DNA from: Chelydra serpentina
Taxonomy: Eukaryota > Chordata > Testudines > Chelydridae
Direction of reading: 5' to 3'
Length of the DNA: 64,000 nucleotides
NCBI GenBank assembly: GCA_037349315.1
Contig: JBAIAC010000004.1
Coordinates: 26,663,001 to 26,727,000 of the forward strand
The position numbers and the translations under genes were made by a program. The notes below the pieces were generated by a model. It worked only from the letters and a program-made list of their open reading frames with translations. It did no database searches and was not told the origin of the DNA. Numbering within the stretch: the stretch's first letter is position 1; each line of letters starts with the position of its first letter. Shown piece by piece: positions 46,347 through 56,992 of this stretch.

Positions 46347-46469
46347 TAGGGTGACAGGATGTCCCGATTTTATAGGGACAGTCCCAATTTTGGGTCTTTT
46401 TCTTATACAAGCTCCTTTTACCTCCCACCCCCTGTCCCAATTTTTCATACTTGCTGTCTGGTCACCCTA
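46347..46469. mobile_element. TA-flanked MITE copy 1 (GGGTGAC...GTCACCC)
   Basis: TA-GGGTGACAGGATGTCCCGAT at the left and TGTCTGGTCACCC-TA at the right: inverted ends with a TA duplication, as for Tc1/mariner-type MITEs. About 120 bp. A near-identical copy in the same orientation is at 47974-48095. Confidence 0.8.
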
Positions 46470-46537
46470 CCTGGTGAGAGGAATTAGTGGGCATTAGGCA
46501 GGTGAGGCAAATGAAGGGGCATACTAAATACAATTTA

Positions 46538-46732
46538 CTATATAGTTTTGCAATGCCCTTTCAGCTTGACTGTGAACCCTGATAACTGGTTGGAAAACGG
46601 TTCCCAGAGAGTAGTTATGCATCCAGTTATAGTAGCTTCATCTATGTTGTATTTCCCTAGTTTATGAGAGACAATATCAAAAGCCTTACTAAAGTCAAGA
46701 TATGCCACATCTACCGCTTTCCCCCTTTTCAC
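46538..46732 (-). pseudogene. CR1 RT remnant, left arm
   Basis: Minus-strand open frame with AVDVAYLDFSKAFDIVSHK, the CR1 reverse-transcriptase motif carrying the first catalytic Asp, followed by GKYNIDEATITGCI. It is the same sequence as the right-arm copy at 47555-47902 except for a five-codon deletion (GLLIN) after VSH. A fragment only. Confidence 0.85.
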
Positions 46733-46769
46733 AAGGCTTGTTACCCTGTCAAAGAAAGCTATTAGGTCT

Positions 46770-46826
46770 GCTTATGCTTCAATACCTCTGTTAGTCTATA
46801 AGGTGCCACAGGACCCTTTGTCGCTT
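46770..46826 (-). repeat. Fragment of the GTAGCCGTGTTAGTCTG repeat
   Basis: GCTTATGCTTCAATACCTCT and ATAAGGTGCCACAGGACCCT, identical to part of the dimer at 47112-47324. It sits in the left arm at the corresponding place, so the duplication took place after that insertion. Confidence 0.85.
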
Positions 46827-47111
46827 AACTTGTCTAAGTAATTTTTAACTTGTTTCCATATTTTAGCCTCTGATCCTATCTCGTTTTCACTGGCATTCAC
46901 TATGTTAGACCCCCAATTTCCACCAACCTTCTTGGTGAAAAGTGAAACAAAAAAGTCATTTAGTACTTCTGCCATTTCCACATTTTCTGTTATTGTTTCC
47001 CCCAAGAAGGTTGGTGGCAATTGGGGGTCTAACATAGTGAATGCCAGTGAAAACGAGATAGGATCAGAGGCTAAAATATGGAAAAAAGTTAAAAATTACT
47101 TAGACAAGTTA

Positions 47112-47324
47112 AGCGACAAAGGGTCCTGTGACACCTTATAGACTAACAGAGGTATTGAAGCATAAGCTTTCGTGGGTCAATGACATTTCCACTGCTTGCA
47201 TCCGAAGAAGTGGGTATTGACCCACGAAAGCTTATGCTTCAATACCTCTGTTAGTCTATAAGGTGCCACAGGACCCTTTGTCGCTTCTGCAGATCCAGAC
47301 TAACACGGCTACCCCTCTGATACT
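47112..47324 (-). repeat. Inverted dimer of the GTAGCCGTGTTAGTCTG repeat
   Basis: A 213-bp insertion in the CR1 fragment, flanked by a perfect 12-bp duplication (TTAGACAAGTTA at 47100-47111 and 47325-47336). It consists of a truncated plus-oriented arm (from AGCGACAAAGGG) and a full minus-oriented arm ending GGCTACCCCTCTGATACT, with the hairpin GTGGGTATTGACCCAC. The same architecture, with the truncated arm ending at the same place, occurs at 60820-61027. Confidence 0.9.
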
Positions 47325-47336
47325 TTAGACAAGTTA

Positions 47337-47902
47337 GATGTCTTCAAGTCATCAGGGCCTATTCTAGAATATTCAAGTAGCTGACTGAGGAGAGATATGC
47401 ACCATTAGTAATTATCTTTGATAAGTCATGGAAGATGGGAGAGATTCCTGAGGACTGGAAAGGGCAAATGTAGTGCCAATCTATAAAAAAGGGAAATAAG
47501 GACAACCCAGGAAATTACAGACCAGTCAGCTTAACTTCAGTACCTAGAAAGATAATGGAGCAAATAATTAAGTGTTTACAAATTGATTGCTTATCAACTT
47601 CTTATCTTCTAGGTAACAGTCAGCATAGATTTGTCAATAACAAATCATGTCAAACAGACCTAATAGCTTTCTTTGACAGGGTAACAAGCCTTGTGAAAAG
47701 GGGGAAAGCGGTAGATGTGGCATATCTTGACTTTAGTAAGGCTTTTGATATTGTCTCTCATGGCCTTCTCATAAACAAACTAGGGAAATACAACATAGAT
47801 GAAGCTACTATAACTGGATGCATAACTACTCTCTGGGAACCGTTTTCCAACCAGTTATCAGGGTTCACAGTCAAGCTGAAAGGGCATTGCAAAACTATAT
47901 AG
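47337..47902 (+). pseudogene. CR1 ORF2 RT remnant, right arm
   Basis: Part of a CR1 reverse transcriptase. Motifs in order, with frame breaks and stops before the last frame: SWKMGEIPEDWK, VPIYKKGNKDNPGNYRPVSL, RKIMEQII (about 47555), then AVDVAYLDFSKAFDIVSH. Upstream of the dimer insertion the same frame begins [20 protein letters not shown]. The second catalytic motif (F/YADD) is absent because the copy ends before it. No function is expected. Confidence 0.85.
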
Positions 47903-47973
47903 TAAATTGTATTTAGTATGCCCCTTCATTTGCCTCACCTGCCTAATGCCCACTAATTCCTCTCACCTGGGAT

Positions 47974-48095
47974 TAGGGTGACCGGATGTCCCGATTTTAT
48001 AGGGACAGTCCCAATTTTGGGTCTTTTTCTTATACAGGCTCCTTTTACCCCCCACCCCCGTCCCAATTTTTCATACTTGCTGTCTGGTCATCCTA
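47974..48095. mobile_element. TA-flanked MITE copy 2 (GGGTGAC...GTCATCC)
   Basis: TA-GGGTGACCGGATGTCCCGAT at the left and TGTCTGGTCATCC-TA at the right; nearly the same as 46347-46469. Both copies begin after CTCTCACCTGGGAT, so they lie at equivalent places at the outer edges of the CR1 inverted duplication, yet point in the same direction. Confidence 0.8.
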
Positions 48096-49914
48096 CCTGG
48101 GATTATTCTTAAAATTCCAAACCTCTGAGCAGTTTCAAATAGGCAACAACATTTTTAAAAAATCAAATTGCAACAAAACCACCTTTGTATTCTTTCCCTT
48201 AAGTGTAGACTTTACTGCCTGAACTTACACCGGTCATAGGTCCAAGAAGGGCAATATCCAGTCTTGGGTCAGTGACAGATATTCTCTACATAAAAATGAC
48301 ATGACTTTCAAGTCCAGGATCTTCCCCCTCCCTCCCCAGGACTACAGACTAATAGTAATAGCTGTGATATTTGTAGGTACAGAGCAGCATGGACAAATGA
48401 GTAGGTCACCAAGAGTTTCAAGGGCTGGCTTCTATTCCCTGCTTCACTGTTGACCCTGTTGTGTGACCCACTGTAGATATAAGTTATATGTATTCACCAG
48501 ATAGTCGCCATCTCATACAGGTAATTTTTACATCTTTAATTTCAGGTTTTATATCATACAACAGAATTTAAGCAGGGATGTAAATTGAATGCTACAAATG
48601 TGAGGAATTAATGTAGAACAATGAAACAAATGAAGTAAATCAAAATGTCCCCTACAAAGGAAGGTATAGAATTTGAAGATCTCATGTTGGTTGGAAGCGA
48701 GTGAATATGTACTCAAATAGTTTTCCGGCCTTAGCAATTATACAGTTTTGTGGTCATGGGGGGCAGCCAGGAATGCCTGTATGGCTATGTAGATAAAGAC
48801 TAGCCCATTACTCTTGGTACCAAGTTACAAGTCCAGGCTTACATGTCAACAGAAATTAATGTTGGTGTGTTCGCTGAATTCCAGCAGAACAGCAATATTA
48901 TGTTAGGCCTCTTGCCTACAGTCTTAGTACAGGAAAGATTTGCAGCAAAAACTTTAAATGTAATTCATTGGCTTTAATTAATGTTAAGTACTTACAGAAT
49001 ATTGTGATAGGCTGCTAGGCATCTTGAATTCCCAGTCTCCTGCTCACATTGGTTGTGTGCCAATTTTCTTGTTATTACTGGATTCTCGCCAGTACTACTT
49101 AATTAAGAAAAGTTTTGACACAATAGCATATTTGAAAAAAACACTTTTGCTAAGGGACCCCCATGGAGTTGAGATTAATATTTAGAAGTTGAAAACTTTA
49201 TACAGATATATTTTTAAAAAGAAGTTTCCCATATTGTCACTATACACAGTGGACATCCCAAGCAGATGGCATTTATAATGGTTGTCAACATTTTAAGCAA
49301 CTTATTTGTGGAAAGTAAATTAGAACCTACATTTTGTTTTCAATAGAAATACACAATAGAAAAATGTCCAAGTTACCTGTGGAAGATTCAGGTCCCTGTA
49401 AACATAGATGGCACCATGGGACAGTGTGTTTTAGGATGATTACTCAATTTGCCTATCTTGTTAATGTACTTTACCAAACAATTAGGCTGGAAAAATGCCA
49501 TCCTAAACCTTTATTTGGGTGACTTATTCCTACCTCACAGACTGTATATTGAGGATGTGTGAATACTGACTCTGTTACAAGATTGCAACATGGCTAATGA
49601 TTCTGTAAGTTTTCTTTTTAAAAAACAATTTGTTGGCCCTATTGTGCAAACAGCATCTGGTAACTGAATTAACAAACAATTAATAGAAGCCAAGGAAATG
49701 TAAAAAGATATTTTAGTTACTATGCAGGATCACAGAAGTTAGAGATGAAAAAGACACATTCGATCATTGCATTTATCCCATCTATATGTAGTATAAAATC
49801 TCATATGAGAGGACACATCTACACAACTATTTAGTAATGTTTTTGTAAAAATTGGCATATTTAAATATATGTCCATTCACAGAGGATACCATTGAAATGT
49901 ACTTTAATTGTTTG
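48096..49914. other. AT-rich non-coding stretch
   Basis: No gene or clear repeat recognised. Confidence 0.4.
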
Positions 49915-50075
49915 TATTTATTATTATTGTAGCACCAAGGAACCTTTGTCCTGGACAAGGTCCCCATTGTGCTAGGCTGTACAAACACTGAACAAAAAGA
50001 TAATCACTGCTCCAAAGAGAGCTTACAATGTAAGTTTAAGACAGAACACAGGATGGATATGGACAGACAGCAGAG
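49915..50075 (-). repeat. Ancient repeat, CR1/L2-type 3' end
   Basis: Reads TTATTATTATTGTAGCACCA, GGTCCCCATTGTGCTAGGCT, TACAAACACTGAACAAAAAG and GAGAGCTTACAATGTAAG: the reverse complement of the family at 18695-18810, here with a longer 5' part. Confidence 0.65.
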
Positions 50076-50119
50076 TACAAGAAAACAGTACAATATTGGC
50101 CATTTTTTACTCTCATCAC

Positions 50120-50338
50120 CAGTGGTGTAGCCAGGTTTAGAGCACAGGGGGAGCGGAGCTGAAAAAAGGCACCGGGAGCAAAAAGTGTCAGGAGAAAAAA
50201 AAGGCACCAGGAGCAGAAAAAAAAAGCTCCGCTCTGGCTGCAGCATAGGAGCAAAAGGCATCGGAGCACAAAAAAGGCGCCGCTTCTGCTCAGTGGGGGA
50301 GTGGCCACTCCCCCTGCTCCCCCCCGGCTACGCTACTG
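50120..50338. mobile_element. hAT-like MITE (CAGTGGTGTAGCCAGG ends)
   Basis: 219 bp with inverted ends CAGTGGTGTAGCCAGG and CCCGGCTACGCTACTG. Flanking octamers CTCATCAC (50112-50119) and CTTATCGC (50339-50346) match at six of eight positions, fitting an old 8-bp duplication. The short Ser/Leu/Phe-rich minus-strand frames in it arise from its repetitive AAAAAAGGCACCGGGAGC units. Confidence 0.8.
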
Positions 50339-50346
50339 CTTATCGC

Positions 50347-50692
50347 AGTATTTGCAGACTCCCCTATACATACAATGGGAAATGAAACTGCTGATAAACA
50401 TCCAATTTTCAAATGGTATCCCTTGCACTAAAAGTTTTGATACAATATTTCTCATATTTCTAGAGCAGGGGGCTTCTCAAACTGTCTCTTGCCCTTTCAC
50501 CCCTGTGTGCTGAGGTAGCATCCACAATGACTTCCCCAGGGTCCATGATGCCACTGTGTCTCTGGGCTTAGTTCAGCCCCAAAGCCTAAACATGGCTGCT
50601 GCTGTCTATGCTGAGGGTGAGATGCTCTGTGTCCCCGAAGTGCTCACTGGAAGGAGAAGGGGAGTGGTGGCACTGAGATCAAGTTGACCCTA
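50347..50692. other. Non-coding stretch
   Basis: Nothing recognised. Confidence 0.4.
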
Positions 50693-50875
50693 AGGGTATG
50701 CCTACATGCGATTAAACACCCGCAGCAGGCCCGTGTCAGCTGACTTGGGTTTGTGGGGCTGTTTAACTGCAGTGTAGGTGTTCAGGTTTGGGCTGGAGTC
50801 TGGGCTCTGGGACCCCGTCACGAGGGAGGGTCCCAGAGCCCAGGCTCTAGCATGAGCCTCCCACAGCCTAGTCAT
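50693..50875. repeat. Foldback repeat with palindromic centre
   Basis: Begins AGGGTATGCCTACATGCGAT TAAACACCC and contains the palindrome CTGGGCTCTGGGACCC / GGGTCCCAGAGCCCAG around CGTCACGAGGGA. It resembles a turtle foldback MITE I remember, with the outer right arm lost. Confidence 0.55.
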
Positions 50876-51574
50876 GACACAGGGGGACTTAGGGTCCATT
50901 GTTACTCCTGGATTCTCACAGACAGCTACAGCACAGTGGTACATTCTTCTGTTTACACTTGGACTTGATGCTGTGGCTCAGAAGTGGACCTTGGCACAGA
51001 GATTCATGCCATTTCAACCTCAAGGCACAACTATTGCAGTGGGCTTTGCTTCTTTGCACTTGCAAGCTTCATCCAGTGGAGACATGATGGCTCTTTTATT
51101 GCACTGAGTGAGCAATCATGAGCTCATACTACCAGTGTTCTGTGCTTTACATCGGGCCACTGATGCATTCTGGCTGCAGATCGGCATGCTAAACTGTGAA
51201 AGATGTGGAACATCTTCTGAAATTCAGAAGACAATGAAGACTATTTAAATGGATTATAATAGGGTACAGCAGCCCTTTAAGAGTAGAGGGGGCAGAAGAC
51301 CCTGTTCCAGAAAGTTGGAATGAACAAAGATTCAGGAAATGGCCTTATAGTAGAAGACTGGAAGTGGTCCTATGGAATTAGTAGTTGGATGAGTTAAAAA
51401 ACCCAGAACACTGTCACTGTAAGGGCCTGGGACCAGAAGCCCCGTAGAGCTCCCCTCTCTTCCAGCCAGTCAAAAGGAGCTCTGTGGAGGAGGGCAATAT
51501 TCAGACAGTCTTCTCCCTCAGAACAGGGGAGGGAATGCAAACTGTACCTGTATGAAGAACAAATAGATAGAGTA
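50876..51574. other. Non-coding stretch before the RNase H LINE
   Basis: No gene recognised. Confidence 0.4.
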
Positions 51575-52930
51575 AAAAAGGTTTAAATTCCTAGGGTAAA
51601 TATTTGATACTAAATTATTTTGGAAAGATCATAGAGACGATATTAAAGATAAATGCAAGGAAGGATCAATCAGTTTAAAAGTATGGCTGGGACTAACTAG
51701 GGGGGCAGATAAGAAAACACTGCTGACGGTACCCAGAGCATTAATCAAACCAGTTATCAACTATGGTTGTCAAAGTTCTGGGTCAACATCAAAATCACAA
51801 GTTAAAAAATTAGATTTAATACAAGCACAAGTGCTATGAATTGCATGTGGTGCATTTATTACAACACCTTTATGTGCTCTAAAGATTACTGCTAGTGAAC
51901 TGCCAGTTATACTACTAATGAAATTACTGGTTATAGCTTTCTGCATCAAAGTTAATGAAAATTGCAAGGATGAAAAGACCCAGACAAACATGAAGATTAT
52001 TTGCAATTCAATGGGCAAACTATAGGACACCATTTTAGAACTCCAGGTGCTCTTGGAGTTAGAATGTGGATGCAGGAGTTGAAAGACACCAAAAAGATAA
52101 ATAAATCAAAACTTTTAGTCATGGGAAAATTAGTTATGGATGGAATGCCACGTCCAAATGTGGATTTAGATTTATTGTATCAACTTAAGGGTAAAAAGAA
52201 GGCAGGAGGTATAAAAAATGAAGCGTACCACTGTATAGAAGAAAAGTGGAGCCATTTTTGTTAAATATATACAGATGGATCCAAAAATAATGATGTAGCT
52301 TTTGTGACAACTAAACTAGTAGCAATACTACTAGCATTAAACTAGATCTGTGATGTAAGCCGAGCAGCAATCTTTTAAATTCAATATCGTGCAGTATTCC
52401 AATAAAAGGGGTGTCTGTATGTAGAAGTGAGTTAATCACTGCAATAATATTTCTAGTAACAGAGTTAGTACAGTTGGGGACACAAAGCATTAGACTGGAT
52501 CCGAGCACATATTGGGATGACTAGGAATGAAACAGCAGACAAAGCCACTAAAAGCGCTGTAAGAAATGGAAGGATTGACAGAGAAATAACCTTGCGTAAA
52601 AAAGGAATTGAAAAGGCTAACAGAAAAATTCAAAAGAGGAATGGCAAAAAATTTGGATCAACGGGAAAAAAAAGAGGAACATTTTTAAAATGGTGCCCTA
52701 CTGTTGTGGGAAATGACATACTTGAGGACTTGGATAGGAAAAATGAAGTGCTTTTGTTTAGAGTACAAACTGGCCAAAGTGGTTTAACAAAAATATTTTT
52801 TGCACACACACACAAAAAAAAAGATGGATTATGTGCATGCTGTAAGGTAGACAAAACAATGTATCACCTGTTATGGGTATATAAGGGCTGTGATAAAGAA
52901 AGGCAAAAGCTTTTTGAGGCATTTAAATAG
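51575..52930 (+). pseudogene. RT C-terminal-RNase H remnant
   Basis: Read mostly in one frame with several stops. The first part has the post-catalytic RT region (WKDHRDDIKDKCKEG, ALIKPVINYGCQSSG, KKLDLIQAQVL, IACGAFITTP). RNase H begins at 52268 with YTDGSK, which keeps the first catalytic Asp. The following helix reads TTKLVAILLAL, where a Glu would be expected before LVAIL, and the middle Asp is not seen. The last motif is present at 52496: WIRAHIGMTRNETADKAT, keeping the Asp in ADK. An open frame at 52517-52930 continues to a Cys/His motif (CACCKVDKTMYHLLWVYKGC). Stops at 52262 and elsewhere make it non-functional. Confidence 0.72.
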
Positions 52931-53090
52931 TTTAAGGTAACAAAAGTTACATTATGTTATTTAGTAAAAATATCGGGGAAATGGGGCAGTATTAGAATGG
53001 TGTTGTTACATTATCTGAAGGACACAGGATAGAAGGAGAGAATATAAATCACTAGGTATTTAGAAATTATAGCTAGTGGTGGCTATAGAC
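51575..53090 (+). mobile_element. RNase H-bearing LINE, 5'-truncated and decayed
   Basis: 3' part of a non-LTR retrotransposon distinct from the CR1 and Tx1 copies in this window: RT C-terminal region, RNase H domain, Cys/His C-terminal motif, then a 3' region. An RNase H after RT points to the I/LOA/R1/Nimb-like groups rather than CR1, L2 or Tx1. Its 3' region is interrupted by a hAT-like MITE at 53091-53788 and resumes at 53797; the true 3' end is not defined. Confidence 0.72.
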
Positions 53091-53788
53091 CAGGGGTGGG
53101 CAAACTATGGCCCGCCAGCCATTTTAATCTGGCCCTTGGTTCTGGGACTTACTCTGGCGCTCCAGCTGGGGAACTGGGTGGGGGCTGCTCCGTGCGGCTC
53201 CCAGAAGCAGCGGCCTGGCTCCCATCTGGCTTATACGCATAGGGGCAGCCAGGGGGCTGGGAACCGCAGCCAATGGGAGCTGCAGGAGTTGTACCTGAGG
53301 ATGGGGCAGTGCACAGCAGAGCGTCCTGGCCGCGCCTCCACATAGGAGCTGGAGAGGGGACATGCCACTGCTTCTGGGAGCCACTGCTTCCGGGAGGTAA
53401 GCACCACCCGGAGCCTGAACCCCTTAGCCTCCCCCCCACACCCAACCCCCTGCGCTAGCCCTGATCCCCCTTATACCCTCCAAACCCCTTGATCCCAGCC
53501 TGGAGTGCCCTCCTGCACCCCAAACCCCCCATCCCCAGCCCCACCCCAGAGCCTGCACCCCAGCCAGAGCCCTCCCCCTCCCCCCCGCATCCAACCCCCC
53601 GCCCCAGCCCAGAGCCCCCTCCCACTCCTTGAACTCCTTATTTCTGGCCCCACCCTGCAGCCAGCACCCCCAGCCAGAGCCCTCACCCCCTCCCACACCC
53701 CAACCCCAATTTCGTGAGCATTCATGGCCCGCCATACAATTTCTATACCTAGATGTGGCCCTCGGGCCAAAAAGTTTGCCCACCCCTG
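53091..53788. mobile_element. hAT-like MITE with perfect 8-bp target duplication
   Basis: 698 bp bounded by CAGGGGTGGGCAAACTATGG on the left and GCCAAAAAGTTTGCCCACCCCTG's inverted equivalent on the right. It is flanked by CTATAGAC at 53083-53090 and again at 53789-53796. The body is C-rich with imperfect CCCCAGCCC(C)ACCC-type repeats, which produce Gly/Trp- or Pro/Ser-rich frames of up to 119 codons with no real protein character. No transposase. It lies in the 3' region of the RNase H LINE, so it is the younger of the two. Confidence 0.92.
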
Positions 53789-53796
53789 CTATAGAC

Positions 53797-55375
53797 TATC
53801 CAGTGAGGTCTGCTTTGCCATGAAAAATAAAGAAAAGAAAAGAATAGAAGAGACACTGGTAGGAGAAGAAAGTCAGAGTCGGACGGCTGAGCTCCAGATA
53901 GAAACGGCTAGGAGCGGTGACTCTGCAAAGAACAGATGCTGGCAGAAGAGCTCCGTGTGGGTGGCCAAAGAGAAGAGCAATCCCTACCTTGGGTTGCAAT
54001 GCTGAATGTTATTTTGAGACATTAAGGACTATGTGGAACAGTCTGCCGTTATTAAACCAGCCCCAAATAGAGGGCTGGTACTACTGATAAGAGAGACTGT
54101 GTAGATCACATAAGGAGCCTGAAGAGAGAGAACAGACAAGGAGGGTGCAGCAGAGGGAATTCTGGCCACGAGGGACCCTCTGTAATAGTGATACTACCCC
54201 ATGCCTATACATTACAAGTACCCCATTTCCAGAGTGCCATCTGTCTCCCTGTGACCCAGCCCACATGTAACAAGCTGGTGAATTGCTCTCGTTGCTTGGC
54301 TCCTTGGATTAAACTCTTCATAGCTGGGGGACAGAATTTTTACATTAGAGTGCCCAGGCCTCGGGAAACTCCTCTCATACATCAAGGCATAGTGTACGAG
54401 TTATTTATCCAGCCAAGTTGTTTATTGGCCTGTAGCTTAGTTCAGTAATTAGGAAAGTTTTGCGTGCTATTAATCAAGTTTGGATCTTATTGAGCTTTTA
54501 AGCTGAAAAGCTTAATGTTTTGTTATTCTGTAACAGACTTATTTTAATAGGTCCGATAGGCATCCAAGTTATCCTGATGATTGACACCATTATACATGCC
54601 TTAATAAATAAATGATGCTATTACCAAAGGCTAAAATAAAATAAAACAAATAGATCATAATGAAGACCAAGCTAAGTTTAGCTTTTCACCAAGACAAGGT
54701 GCCTTAAACATTATTTTTTTACAAATGTGTTTTTATTTGATTATTGATCCCTACCCTTATGAAAATGGGAGGTCTCAGACTGGCTTGCTGAGTCCCCTTT
54801 TACTGCTCATTTAGTTTTGTAAAGGAAATGGATGAGACAACACAGGGCCTCCCTTTCATTCTATTTTTCCCCATTCATCTCAGATGTCTGTTTCCCTCCC
54901 TACCATTCGGATATGGCTCATGACTCCCGTTTCTCCTGTACAACTCCTCTCTTTCCCATACAAGCATCTCCTGGGAGAAAGGGGGAGAGATTTGGCCAGT
55001 GCCAATCCTGCCCCCTTATGGCATTAATGCAGGATTTGGGAAGAGGAATTTAGTCATTTCTCCCCATAAGCTGCCAACAGACCCCGAGCAGCTCCTCTTA
55101 CCCCACAGCTTCAGCACCTGGACTCCTGCTCATGACTATCCTCTACTGTTGCCATAAGGCACTCCTAAAACACCTCCTCTCAGAACTCGTACCTGGTGAT
55201 AGGTGTAATTCATATTTAAGGACAGTTCTGCCAGGGATTCTAATCTCCAACTACACACAAGATTTTTATTGCTAGAATGATGTTGCCCATAAAGTGCAAT
55301 TTCTGCCCTGATGGTAATTAATGGCCCTCTAAGTGCTGATCTAATTAATATTTCTGGTTGAGATTTAGAAAGATT
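53797..55375. other. Non-coding stretch; start is LINE 3' region
   Basis: The first bases continue the LINE sequence interrupted by the MITE (TATAGAC followed by TATCCAGTGAGGTCTGC). Beyond that, no gene or repeat recognised. Confidence 0.4.
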
Positions 55376-55480
55376 TTCAAAAGCATTCAGCATTGGTTCC
55401 CACTAAAATCAATGGCAAAATTCCCATTGACTTCAGTGGCAGCATTTAGACCAACACTGAGCACTTCTGAAAATCCCATT
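55376..55480. repeat. Palindromic foldback repeat (TTTTCAAAAGCATTCAGCAT ends)
   Basis: TTCAAAAGCATTCAGCATTG is mirrored by ACTGAGCACTTCTGAAAATC around AATTCCCATTGACTTCAGTG. The best-preserved example of the TTGAAGTCAAT-centred class. Confidence 0.7.
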
Positions 55481-55620
55481 TTATACTTTTATAGCACCTG
55501 CTATTCACAGATCTGACAGTGCTTTATGAAGATGAATTAAGTCTCACCACCACCAGTAAACATTACAATCCCCATTTTACAGATAGGAAAACTGAGGCAT
55601 AGAGAATAACATACAAGCAA
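55481..55620 (-). repeat. MIR/L2-like ancient remnant
   Basis: TATAGCACCTGCTATTCACA, GACAGTGCTTTATGAAGATG and CCCCATTTTACAGATAGGAA AACTGAGGC, in the same order as 12972-13112. Confidence 0.6.
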
Positions 55621-56077
55621 ATGAACATGGGACTGACACAGTTTTGTTATGATTGGGTGTGGAGTATTTGGGGGGGAGAGTAATATGGGGAATGGCAGGA
55701 ATGAGGAAAGTAGTAAAAGAAAGAGTGGGAAAAATGAGGCAAAGGAAAAGAGACAGTTAAAGCTCATAGAAAATGTTGGAATTTATTTTACTGTTTCCAT
55801 TCCAAAGACCTCTACCATGTACACAACAAGACAGATGGCTAGATACCTCCATACAGACCTCAGTCTGGCCCTCAAATCCAGCCACCTCAGGAGTGGATGA
55901 TGTTAATAATTTAATAACTCACAATGACATTACACAATAATTTGGGTCTTCACGCACAAAGAGGCCAGTATTCTCTCTCTCTTTTTGTGTGTTGGGTTTA
56001 TCTCCTAATACACTGTTCTTCATTTTTACTGCTTTCTATACTCAGAGCAGATCTCTACCCTGAGGACAAGCTCAGGA
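55621..56077. other. Non-coding stretch
   Basis: No gene recognised. Confidence 0.4.
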
Positions 56078-56402
56078 CAAAGGCGGATTACCATTTTGTG
56101 GGGCCCTGGACCAGAGCAAGTGGGGGCCCCTCCACACCCCTTCTGACTGCAGTCCCCCCTGGACTGCTCCCTGCCCCGGTGCTCCTGCTGGGGAAATGGG
56201 GTCGGGGCACGGGGCTTGTTCCCTAGGCCAGTGCTCTTGCTGGGGAGTGGAGTTAAGGTGTGTGGGTTTCCTGCTCCCTGGCAGGAGCGCTGGGCTGGCG
56301 GAGTGGTTTGGGGTGTGGAGACACCCATTTTTCCGGGGCCCCCCCAATTGGCTGGGGCCTCTTGGCATGGGCCCCGTTGACCCAGTGGCTGATCTGCCAC
56401 TG
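56078..56402. mobile_element. hAT-like MITE, CAAAGGCGGATTACC family
   Basis: 325 bp, left end CAAAGGCGGATTACCATTTT, right end GTGGCTGATCTGCCACTG. Flanks GCTCAGGA (56070-56077) and GCTCTGGA (56403-56410) are an 8-bp duplication with one mismatch. Same family as 26407-26773. The frames of up to 169 codons over it have no motif. Confidence 0.85.
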
Positions 56403-56847
56403 GCTCTGGACGTAAGCAGGGTTTGAGTAAGCTCTCCCTTGATATGTAGTGATGAGCTGGGGGAAGTGACATGCATAGACATGCCCACTCTGTCGAGGTG
56501 TGCAGCAGGTGGAGCTGCTTTGCCAAAATGATGAATTTTGGCTGATGTTGGGTTACAAATCACTCTAGTATTTGAATGCAAGGGTAATGAAATGCTGTTA
56601 TCCTGATTGTATGAGAGCCGTACTTAGCCTGCCTTGTTTGAGGGAGTCGCTGACTTGTTATGCAAGGGGTAAGGATGCCAAATCCCAGTGGAACTGAGTG
56701 TGGGTGGGGACAGGTGTTTGTATATGGTGGTGTGGACTCCGCCTAAAAAGAGTCCTAGACACCATTTGGCCTGCTCCTCCATAGTGTTTAAAAACAGAAC
56801 TGATGAGACTCCATTAAGAGTCCTTCTTTCTGGTTGGTGATTCCTGG

Positions 56848-56984
56848 CAGGGGCGCTGGAACGATTTGTATAGTGGGAGTGCTGAGAGCCATTGAACAAA
56901 GCTGTAAACCCTGTATATAGCGGAAACCACGTCAAGATAGCGAGTGCGGGAGCACCCCCCGCACCTGTAGTTCCAGCACCTATG
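56848..56984. mobile_element. Small hAT-like MITE, perfect 8-bp target duplication
   Basis: 137 bp with inverted ends CAGGGGCGCTGGAAC and GTTCCAGCACCTATG, and flanking ATTCCTGG at 56840-56847 and 56985-56992. The left end and the GTAGTTCCAGCACC end are typical of an internally deleted hAT element. Confidence 0.9.
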
Positions 56985-56992
56985 ATTCCTGG

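Larger units (their letters stand above)
46470..46935 (-). repeat. Left arm of an inverted CR1 duplication
   Basis: Reverse complement of pieces of 47002-47973. It contains the end of the CR1 fragment (minus-strand frame 46538-46732) and the segment 46827-46935. Relative to the right arm it lacks about 490 bp, the break being at 46769/46770. Confidence 0.85.
47002..47973 (+). repeat. Right arm of an inverted CR1 duplication
   Basis: Mirrors 46470-46935 around a 66-bp spacer (46936-47001). It carries a CR1 fragment interrupted by the dimer insertion at 47112-47324. The symmetry can be read at both the inner end (CCAAGAAGGTTGGTGG) and the outer end (CCTCTCACCTGG). Confidence 0.85.

Noticed and set aside
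45916..46497. A 193-codon plus-strand frame
   Set aside because: It runs from AT-rich sequence into a TA-flanked MITE, so the second half is transposon sequence; no motif in the first half.
47112..47324. CRISPR-like repeat array
   Set aside because: The repeated units are one inverted pair with a target duplication, not direct repeats with spacers, and the host is a vertebrate.
53424..53783. Gly/Trp-rich minus-strand frame of 119 codons
   Set aside because: It reads across imperfect C-rich tandem units inside a MITE.
56026..56581. Two minus-strand frames of 166-169 codons
   Set aside because: They lie over a GC-rich MITE and overlap each other; no motif or start context.
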